Origin: an uncultured Eubacteriales bacterium
GTDB lineage: Bacteria > Bacillota > Clostridia > Oscillospirales > Acutalibacteraceae
Length of the DNA stretch: 10,029 nucleotides
Reading direction: 5' to 3'
Assembly (NCBI GenBank): GCA_900316925.1
Contig: ONEU01000027.1
Coordinates: forward strand, 1 to 10,029
Position 1 is the stretch's first letter; every line of letters starts with the position of its first letter. This document shows positions 5,765 through 10,029 of this stretch, in pieces. The notes below the pieces were generated by a model, which saw only the letters and a program-made list of their open reading frames with translations, did not search any database and was not told where the DNA came from. Both the position numbers and the translations under genes were made by a program.

Positions 5765-7468
5765 ATGCTGAAAGGTATCGGTGTTTCCATGGGAATTGGT
5801 ATCGGCAAGGTATTGCTGATCGAAGATCACTCGCTTGAATATACCCCGAGAACCGTTGAAGATACACAGGCGGAGACCAGACGCTTCCAGAATGCCGTTG
5901 ATGTCTTCTGCGTGAATACCGAAAAACATGCAGAAGCCCTGAAAATCTCGGCAGGTGCCAAGGAAGCGGAAATCATGCTCGGGCACATCAGTATTGTCAA
6001 AGACCCCTTCCTGTTGGGGGAGGTGGAAAAACTGATTGCCGGCGGACAATGTGCTGAAGCGGCTTTTGAGAGTATGTGTGATATGTTCATCCAGATCTTC
6101 TCGGCTGCCGAGGATGATCTGACCAAACAGCGCGCCGCTGACGTCAGAGATGTAAAGGCAGGCGTACTGGGAATCCTGCTGGGCGTAACAGAGGTGAAGC
6201 TCTCCGATGCACCCGCAGGTACCGTGCTTTGTGCCAGGGAACTCACCCCCTCCATGATCGCCGAGATCAATAAAGATCATATTGTGGGCATCCTTACCGA
6301 AACCGGCAGTACGACCTCCCACAGCGCTATTCTCGCAAGGGTATTGGAAATTCCTGCCGTAATGAGCGTTCCGGAGATCATGTCCGCTGCCGAAAACGGT
6401 GAGACCGTGATTCTCGACGGCAGCAAGGGCGAGGTCATCCTCTCTCCCGACGATGCCCAGCTCGGACTCTATACCCAAAGACAGGCAAAACAGCTGCAGG
6501 AACGCCGTGAGCTGGAACAGTTCCGCGGCAAAACAACTGCCTCTGCTGACGGTACCGTTTACGAGCTTGTCTGCAATATCGGAAAGCCCGACGATGCCGC
6601 CAAAGCAATGGATTGTGACGGCGAGGGTGTAGGATTGTTCCGGACAGAGTTCCTTTTTATGGATAAAACCTCCGTTCCCTCCGAAGAGGAGCAGTTCGGC
6701 GAATACAAAAAGGCCGCTATGCTGCTCAAGGGAAAGCCGCTGATTATCCGTACCCTGGATATCGGCGGTGATAAAGATATCCCCTACCTGGGGCTTGGCA
6801 AGGAAGAGAATCCCTTTATGGGCTTCCGTGCCATCCGCTATTGCCTGAAGAACCGTGAGCTTTTCCGTACACAGCTCCGTGCCATCCTCCGTGCAAGTGC
6901 TTTCGGCAATGTTAGTATCATGTTCCCGCTGATCACCTGTGTGGAGGAGGTCAGAGAAGGGCGGGCACTTGTCGAGAAACTGAAAGCAGAACTGCGCGCC
7001 GAGGGAATTGACTTCGATGAGAACATCAAAGTAGGGATTATGACCGAGACTGCCGCCTCCGGCATCATTGCGGATCTGCTGGCACGGGAGTCTGACTTTT
7101 TCAGTATCGGCACAAACGATCTTACAGGCTATACCATGGCTGCCGACAGGGGCAACAGCGACGTATCCTACCTGTATTCCGCTTTGCAGCCGAGTGTTCT
7201 GCGGATGATCCGTGCGATCATCGAAGCCGGCAGGAATCAGGGTATCCCGGTAGGAATGTGCGGTGAAGCAGCCGCCGATCCGATGATGATCCCGCTGCTG
7301 ATCTCCTTCGGACTGACAGAATTCAGCGTATCCGCTCCCAGTGTACTGAGAGTGAGAAAGTGTATTTCCTCCTGGACCAAGGAGAAGGCCGACGCTGTTG
7401 CCGAAAAGGTCATATCACTTGCCACACAGCAGGAAGTCAAAGATTATCTCCGGACTGTCGTGTCATAA
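5765..7468 (+). CDS. ptsI: PTS Enzyme I (phosphoenolpyruvate-protein phosphotransferase)
   Basis: This 567-residue cytoplasmic enzyme takes phosphate from PEP and passes it to HPr. From the ATG at 5765 it opens MLKGIGVSMGIGIGK. The phosphohistidine domain has TGSTTSHSAILAR with active His186. The PEP-binding barrel has GVGLFRTEFLFMD (288-300), RTLDIGGDK (329-337), Glu428 in MTET, GTNDLTGYTMAADR with Asp452, and GMCGEA with catalytic Cys499. All catalytic residues are kept. Two oddities: the normally conserved Gln of NDLTQYT is Gly455, and the usual MCGEMAGD reads MCGEAAAD. The start could be ATG 5762 instead, one codon longer. It is the last gene of the operon, 87 bases after ptsH and beyond the intercistronic hairpin. 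Confidence 0.94.
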   Translation: MLKGIGVSMGIGIGKVLLIEDHSLEYTPRTVEDTQAETRRFQNAVDVFCVNTEKHAEALKISAGAKEAEIMLGHISIVKDPFLLGEVEKLIAGGQCAEAAFESMCDMFIQIFSAAEDDLTKQRAADVRDVKAGVLGILLGVTEVKLSDAPAGTVLCARELTPSMIAEINKDHIVGILTETGSTTSHSAILARVLEIPAVMSVPEIMSAAENGETVILDGSKGEVILSPDDAQLGLYTQRQAKQLQERRELEQFRGKTTASADGTVYELVCNIGKPDDAAKAMDCDGEGVGLFRTEFLFMDKTSVPSEEEQFGEYKKAAMLLKGKPLIIRTLDIGGDKDIPYLGLGKEENPFMGFRAIRYCLKNRELFRTQLRAILRASAFGNVSIMFPLITCVEEVREGRALVEKLKAELRAEGIDFDENIKVGIMTETAASGIIADLLARESDFFSIGTNDLTGYTMAADRGNSDVSYLYSALQPSVLRMIRAIIEAGRNQGIPVGMCGEAAADPMMIPLLISFGLTEFSVSAPSVLRVRKCISSWTKEKADAVAEKVISLATQQEVKDYLRTVVS

Positions 7469-7483
7469 AACGAACAATACCAA

Positions 7484-7517
7484 GCGCCCCGTGAAGCCTT
7501 GTTTCTTCACGGGGCGC
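7484..7517. terminator. Hairpin terminator between convergent ptsI and HD gene
   Basis: GCGCCCCGTGAAG (7484-7496) and CTTCACGGGGCGC (7505-7517) form a perfect 13-bp stem with an 8-base loop, 15 bases after the ptsI stop. The following tract CGTTCATTT is only weakly T-rich; on the minus strand it is TTGGTATTGTTCGTTTT. It sits between the ends of two converging genes, so it probably serves both. Confidence 0.7.
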
Positions 7518-7609
7518 CGTTCATTTCCTGTCGGATACAGAAGCCACCCAATCAATCGGACACTTGCAGCAGACGGATCGCTTTCAAGTATTTTTCGTTG
7601 CGCTGCCGA

Positions 7610-7996
7610 TCATATTCCGTCATATTCCGTCATCTGATCAAATCTTGACAGATCGCTGTTATGTGCAAGATCCGCCAACTTGACTGTCCTCGCTGTCGGA
7701 TTTGTCCGGATCTTCCGGATATATTCAAAGTACGGAACGGCAGGATCGTGGGTAAGCAGAACAAGCGCATCTATCACCTCTTCGCTGAACCCCTCACGGC
7801 GCAAACCATCAAATGTCCACGGAGTATCCTCCACCACGTCATGCAGCAAGGCGACAGTCGCCGTAATTTCATCCGTCATCTGTTCCGCTACATGAAACGG
7901 ATGAAAAACATAAGGCAGTCCTGTTTTGTCCGTCTGGCCATGATGCGCTTCATAACAGAGCTTCATAGCCTTTTTGGTCATTGGCGTATAAACCAT
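7610..7996 (-). CDS. Small HD-domain phosphohydrolase, alarmone-hydrolase-like (C-terminus altered by frameshift)
   Basis: The 128-residue product is a stand-alone HD domain related to the hydrolase part of RelA/SpoT and to MESH1-type small alarmone hydrolases. Visible metal-site motifs: AHHGQTDKTGLPYVFHPFHVA (17-37) with His32, ALLHDVVEDT (49-58) with His52-Asp53, and VKLADLAHNSDLSR (105-118) with Asp109. It probably hydrolyses a nucleotide phosphate, perhaps (p)ppGpp; substrate is inferred. AGGAGG lies 8 bases before the ATG, and a near-consensus promoter lies upstream. The present stop at 7610-7612 is caused by a tandem 10-bp repeat: removing one copy lets the frame continue as DRQRNEKYLKAIRLLQVSD to a stop at 7552, giving 144 residues. 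The core domain is intact, so activity may survive the loss of the last helix. Confidence 0.82.
   Translation of the reverse strand: MVYTPMTKKAMKLCYEAHHGQTDKTGLPYVFHPFHVAEQMTDEITATVALLHDVVEDTPWTFDGLRREGFSEEVIDALVLLTHDPAVPYFEYIRKIRTNPTARTVKLADLAHNSDLSRFDQMTEYDGI
7611..7630. repeat. Tandem 10-bp duplication inside the HD gene 3' end
   Basis: CATATTCCGT occurs twice back to back (7611-7620, 7621-7630), followed by CAT. Ten is not a multiple of three, so the extra copy shifts the minus-strand frame and creates an early TGA at 7612-7610. Confidence 0.9.
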
Positions 7997-8042
7997 AAAA
8001 TCTCCCTCCTGCAGATAATAATCTCAAATCATCTTTATGGAT

Positions 8043-8071
8043 AGTATAAATGACCGAAAGTCATTTGTCAA
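8043..8071 (-). promoter_or_regulatory. Promoter of the HD gene
   Basis: On the minus strand TTGACA (8071-8066, 6 of 6) and TATACT (8048-8043, 5 of 6) are 17 bases apart. Predicted start is near 8036, about 40 bases before the ATG at 7996. Confidence 0.82.
8048..8066. promoter_or_regulatory. Perfect palindrome filling the HD promoter spacer, probable operator
   Basis: AAATGAC (8048-8054), a 5-base centre, and GTCATTT (8060-8066) form a perfect 7-5-7 inverted repeat. It exactly fills the space between the -35 and -10 boxes and overlaps one base of each, the classic position of a dimeric repressor operator. The regulator is not known and no obvious candidate sits next to it. Confidence 0.6.
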
Positions 8072-8122
8072 TCGTCACATCCCTTGACGCACGGAAATCA
8101 ATTTTGACCTGCCAGCTACCCA

Positions 8123-8157
8123 GGGAAAACCTTTTTCTGGCGAAAAAAGGTTTCCCC
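8123..8157. repeat. Palindromic element, possibly a dispersed intergenic repeat
   Basis: GGGAAAACCTTTTT (8123-8136) pairs with the arm ending GGTTTCCCC (to 8157) to give a 14-position stem with one A/C mismatch and a 7-base loop. It is followed by GGACCCCTTTCCAAAA. The near-symmetric A/T-rich arms within a G/C frame, lying between divergent genes where no terminator is needed, suggest a dispersed repeat; similar intergenic palindromes occur in Ruminococcaceae as I recall, which is not verified here. Confidence 0.5.
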
Positions 8158-8300
8158 GGACCCCTTTCCAAAATTTGCTGAGGAATATACCATGCAGCAA
8201 TCGGAAAACACTCGCTTCTCATCGTTGTTGACGAAGAATGTACACGGACTTTCAGGCAAGAATTTCCGTGCCCTTGGCGGATTATTTCATGTCATTTATG

Positions 8301-8329
8301 TTGACTTTTACCTGTTTTTCAACTATGAT
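8301..8329 (+). promoter_or_regulatory. Promoter of the glycosyltransferase-Nudix-winged helix unit
   Basis: TTGACT at 8301-8306 (5 of 6) and TATGAT at 8324-8329 (5 of 6) are 17 bases apart. Predicted start is near 8336, giving a leader of about 38 bases to the ATG at 8374. Confidence 0.75.
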
Positions 8330-8373
8330 AATAGCACAAGCATCATCATTGTTAAAGCAAACGGGGTGAGGAA

Positions 8374-9111
8374 ATGAAAAAATACAGTATTACGGTAGTC
8401 ATTCCGGCTCATAACGAGGAGAAATACGTCGCCCGCTGTCTGCGCTCTGTCAAGGCTGCTGCAAACTATTACGGCGGTCCGGTAGAAATGATTGTCGTCT
8501 GCAACCGCTGTACCGACAAAACCGCCGAAATTGCCGTTCAATGCGGTGCAAATGTCCTCTATAACGATAAACGATGTATTGGCAGTGTGAGAAATACCGG
8601 TATTTTTGCTGCTAAAGGCGATGTAGTCGTCACGATCGACTGCGACAACCGTATGACAAAAGGAACCCTCAAGGAAATTGCTGTCAAGCTGGCAACCGGA
8701 AAATACATCGGCGGCGGCGCTCCGATCCGCTTTGAACGCTACTCCTTCCCCCTGCGCTGCAATGACCGTCTGTGCAGGATCGGCTTCGGTCTGACTGGCC
8801 TCTATTGCGGTATTTTCTGGGCAAAAAAATCCACCCTGTTGGCGGTGGGCGGTTTTTCGGAAATCAAGGCAATGGAAGATGTGGCTACTGCCAAAAAGCT
8901 CAAGCGGTACGGAAAACTGATGGGCAAGCAATATGCCACCCTTCGTCGGAATTTCCTCATCAATTCCACCAGGAAGTTTGACGACCTGGGCGACTGGCTC
9001 TATTTCAAGATGATGCTGCAGCATACTGACGCTTTTATCAAAGCGGCTCTGGGAGATAAACGCAAATTGGATAACCTCCTGGACGAGCTGTTTTACGACT
9101 ATCAGAACTGA
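8374..9111 (+). CDS. Family 2 glycosyltransferase
   Basis: The 245-residue product has the GT-A fold signature of family 2: ITVVIPAHNEEKYVARCLRSV at the N-terminus (6-26), a nucleotide-sugar binding CNRCTDKTAEIA stretch (43-54), the metal-binding D-x-D motif in TIDCDN (Asp89 and Asp91), and an acceptor-side GGFSEIKAMEDV region (159-170) with likely catalytic Glu168-Asp169. No membrane segment is visible, so it is probably cytoplasmic or peripheral. It transfers a sugar from a nucleotide sugar; donor and acceptor cannot be told. GGGGTG lies 7 bases before the ATG. It is the first gene of a short unit with a Nudix hydrolase 18 bases downstream. The role in wall, glycolipid or polysaccharide synthesis is open. 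Confidence 0.9.
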   Translation: MKKYSITVVIPAHNEEKYVARCLRSVKAAANYYGGPVEMIVVCNRCTDKTAEIAVQCGANVLYNDKRCIGSVRNTGIFAAKGDVVVTIDCDNRMTKGTLKEIAVKLATGKYIGGGAPIRFERYSFPLRCNDRLCRIGFGLTGLYCGIFWAKKSTLLAVGGFSEIKAMEDVATAKKLKRYGKLMGKQYATLRRNFLINSTRKFDDLGDWLYFKMMLQHTDAFIKAALGDKRKLDNLLDELFYDYQN

Positions 9112-9129
9112 TCCGAAAAGGAGATAGGT

Positions 9130-9678
9130 ATGGAGTATTTGGATATCGTGGACGAAAACGGAATCCCCACCGGCAAGATCATTGACAGGGAGACAGCTCA
9201 TCGAGAGGGGATCCCCCACCGTACAGCCCATGTGTGGCTGCTCCGCCGCAAAAACGACACGGTACAGATTCTGCTGCAAAAACGGTGCGCCGAAAAGAGT
9301 TCTTATCCCGGCTGCTATGATATTTCAAGCGCCGGCCATATCCCTGCCGGCGTGGACTACATCCCCTCTGCCCTGCGTGAGCTGCAGGAGGAACTGGGCG
9401 TGACTGTCGGTGCCGATGAGCTGATCCATTGCGGAGACAGCGTCAGGATAGCGGATGAAAGGTTCCACGGAAAGGATTTCCATGACAGACAGTATTCGAG
9501 GATCTTCATCCTTTGGAAGGATCTGGAGGAATCGGATTTCCGGGTGCAGCCGGAGGAAGTGGAAAGTGTCCGTTGGATAGACTTCCGGCAATGTGTTGAA
9601 GATGTGAAGGCAGATGCCTTTCCACACTGTATTGTTCTGGAGGAACTGATGATGATTCAAAAACAGATAGAGAGGTGA
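9130..9678 (+). CDS. Nudix hydrolase, isopentenyl-diphosphate isomerase-like/YfcD type
   Basis: The 182-residue product opens MEYLDIVDENGIPTGKIIDR and continues with HRTAHVWLLRR, the N-terminal pattern of the IDI-like Nudix subgroup. The Nudix box spans Gly69 to Val91: G-x5-V-x7-REL-Q-EE-L-GV. The metal-binding REUXEEXGU half (83-91) is complete, while the first box glutamate is Val75, a position that often varies in this subgroup. Such enzymes hydrolyse nucleoside diphosphates linked to another moiety; the substrate here is unknown, and IPP isomerase activity is less likely than a house-cleaning role. AGGAG lies 6 bases before the ATG. It shares a transcript with the glycosyltransferase and could act on a nucleotide-sugar or sugar phosphate, but this is a guess from context. 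Confidence 0.9.
   Translation: MEYLDIVDENGIPTGKIIDRETAHREGIPHRTAHVWLLRRKNDTVQILLQKRCAEKSSYPGCYDISSAGHIPAGVDYIPSALRELQEELGVTVGADELIHCGDSVRIADERFHGKDFHDRQYSRIFILWKDLEESDFRVQPEEVESVRWIDFRQCVEDVKADAFPHCIVLEELMMIQKQIER
9672..9678 (+). promoter_or_regulatory. Ribosome binding site deciding the start of the small downstream gene
   Basis: GAGGTGA overlaps the end of the Nudix gene. Measured from GAGG, it lies 8 bases before ATG 9684. The alternative in-frame GTG at 9675 is part of the site itself and is unlikely. Confidence 0.7.
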
Positions 9679-9683
9679 CCAAA

Positions 9684-9947
9684 ATGCAGCTCCATGATCC
9701 CTGTGCGGTCAGCGTCCTGCGCTGTATCGACGAAGCACTGAAAACAAAGAAAACCGTCAGTTTCAATGATGTCATGGCCGCGTCGGAATGTAAGAAATAT
9801 TCCATCAGCGAGATCGGCAAAGCGCTGGAACTGCTGCGTCGGAACGGTCTGGTGAAAGCAACCTCCCGTTTCGGGTGCAGCGAACTATTGGAATTTACTG
9901 CCACCGGTATGACCGATGCCGGTAAAGAATTTCTGAAAAAGAGATAA
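9684..9947 (+). CDS. Small winged-helix-like hypothetical protein
   Basis: The frame from ATG 9684 encodes 87 residues. I do not recognise a named family. The pattern is an amphipathic helix (VLRCIDEALKTKK), a helix-turn-helix-like stretch (VSFNDVMAAS, then SISEIGKALELLRRNGLVKA), a beta hairpin (FGCSELLEFTATGMT) and a closing helix DAGKEFLKKR, which resembles winged-helix proteins of the DUF2513 or YjcQ sort. A DNA-binding role is possible. It begins 5 bases after the Nudix stop, so it is co-transcribed. Its stop codon (9945-9947) coincides with the inferred 3' boundary of a group II intron inserted in the opposite orientation, so its original C-terminus or terminator may have been changed. 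Confidence 0.7.
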   Translation: MQLHDPCAVSVLRCIDEALKTKKTVSFNDVMAASECKKYSISEIGKALELLRRNGLVKATSRFGCSELLEFTATGMTDAGKEFLKKR

Positions 9948-9949
9948 TA

Positions 9950-9985
9950 GGGTAGACTGAGGGACACTTTGTCCCTCAACCTCCC
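9950..9985 (-). ncRNA. Group II intron domain VI with bulged branch-point A
   Basis: In minus-strand RNA, GGGAGGTTGAGGGAC (9985-9971) pairs with GTCCCTCAGTCTACCC (9965-9950) over 15 base pairs with one bulged residue, A at 9953, and a loop of AAAGT. Two pairs are G-U wobbles only in this orientation (positions 9956/9980 and 9957/9979); on the plus strand they would be mismatches, so the functional RNA is the minus strand. A single bulged A near the base, 7 positions from the splice site, is the lariat branch point. Confidence 0.8.
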
Positions 9986-9988
9986 ATT

Positions 9989-10019
9989 GCACCGTACGTA
10001 CGGGTCTCGTATACGGCGC
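9989..10019 (-). ncRNA. Group II intron domain V (catalytic hairpin)
   Basis: In minus-strand RNA, GCGCCGTA (10019-10012) pairs with TACGGTGC (9996-9989) through 8 pairs including a G-U at the third position. A 2-base CG bulge (9998-9997) and an upper TACG/CGTA stem with a short AGACC loop follow. The lower strand carries CGC where the catalytic triad (AGC or CGC) is expected. At 31 bases it is slightly shorter than the usual 34. Confidence 0.8.
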
Positions 10020-10029
10020 TACATGAATA

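Larger units (their letters stand above)
7997..8373. other. Intergenic region between HD gene and glycosyltransferase unit
   Basis: This divergent gap contains the HD promoter and its palindrome, a palindromic repeat-like element (8123-8157), and the glycosyltransferase promoter (8301-8329). From 8176 to 8300 nothing was recognised apart from a weak 6-bp inverted repeat (CACGGA/TCCGTG). A 61-codon frame at 8192-8377 is judged unlikely to be a gene. Confidence 0.6.
9948..10029 (-). mobile_element. Group II intron, 3' end (domains V and VI), body beyond the right edge
   Basis: Read on the minus strand, the last 82 bases carry the two most conserved group II intron domains in the right order and spacing. 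Domain V is followed by a 3-base linker (AAT, 9988-9986) and a domain VI hairpin with a single bulged A. The branch A at 9953 is followed by CCCTAT, which puts the 3' splice site at about 9947-9948, right after the stop of the upstream gene. The 5' part and any intron-encoded reverse transcriptase/maturase would lie past base 10029. Subclass is not assigned. Confidence 0.8.

Noticed and set aside
5420..6478. A 352-codon minus-strand frame across ptsH and ptsI
   Set aside because: Long, but wholly antisense to two clearly recognised genes with all active-site motifs; no ribosome site or family resemblance.
8192..8377. A 61-codon plus-strand frame overlapping the glycosyltransferase start by ATGA
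   Set aside because: It has a weak GAGG site, but the promoter of the glycosyltransferase lies inside it, its sequence shows no recognisable domain, and it covers the otherwise non-coding gap. Chance frame is more likely.
8323..9279. A 318-codon minus-strand frame opposite the glycosyltransferase
   Set aside because: Antisense to a frame with clear GT2 motifs, and it would cross the intergenic boundary and the Nudix start.
9958..9978. TGAGGGAC/GTCCCTCA hairpin read as a terminator of the glycosyltransferase unit
   Set aside because: No T run follows, and the stem is better explained as the distal part of group II intron domain VI on the opposite strand, where pairing extends to 15 pairs with one bulged A.
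1..10029. CRISPR array, tRNA or rRNA genes
   Set aside because: No regularly spaced repeats, tRNA cloverleaf ends or rRNA conserved segments were seen on reading both strands.

Overview
The window reads as chromosomal DNA of a gut-type Firmicute (Clostridia), most likely a Ruminococcus-like member of the Oscillospirales. This is inferred from moderate GC, strong AGGAGG ribosome sites, consensus sigma-A-type promoters, a FruA with Firmicute domain order IIA-IIB-IIC, and a secreted CHAP protein with X2/Ig-like tandem modules. No species can be named from sequence alone.

Layout. (1) Bases 1-1311, minus strand: the first 437 codons of a secreted CHAP-domain cell-wall amidase/peptidase with tandem beta-type modules; it runs off the left edge. 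Its mRNA should begin with an 8-bp hairpin, and its promoter spacer holds a T8/A8 run. (2) 1312-1645: divergent intergenic region with a promoter for each side and phased TTGA repeats in front of the fructose operon. (3) 1646-7468, plus strand: a complete, self-contained fructose PTS operon, fruR-fruK-fruA-ptsH-ptsI. Enzyme I and HPr pass phosphate from PEP to FruA, which imports fructose as fructose-1-phosphate. FruK makes fructose-1,6-bisphosphate, and the DeoR-type FruR probably senses the intermediate and controls the operon. A 13-bp hairpin separates ptsH from ptsI, and another 13-bp hairpin ends the operon. (4) 7610-7996, minus strand: a small HD-domain phosphohydrolase resembling alarmone hydrolases, convergent with ptsI. 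Its promoter spacer is a perfect palindrome, and its 3' end is frameshifted by a tandem 10-bp duplication. (5) 7997-8373: intergenic, with a palindromic repeat-like element and a promoter for the next unit. (6) 8374-9947, plus strand: a three-gene unit of family 2 glycosyltransferase, Nudix hydrolase and small winged-helix-like protein. (7) About 9948-10029, minus strand: the 3' end (domains V and VI) of a group II intron whose body lies beyond the right edge, abutting the stop codon of the last gene.

No plainly new multigene system is visible. The items most worth a second look are the group II intron end, the 10-bp duplication that rewrites the HD protein's C-terminus, the palindromic operator inside the HD gene promoter, the phased repeats before fruR, and the hairpin between ptsH and ptsI.
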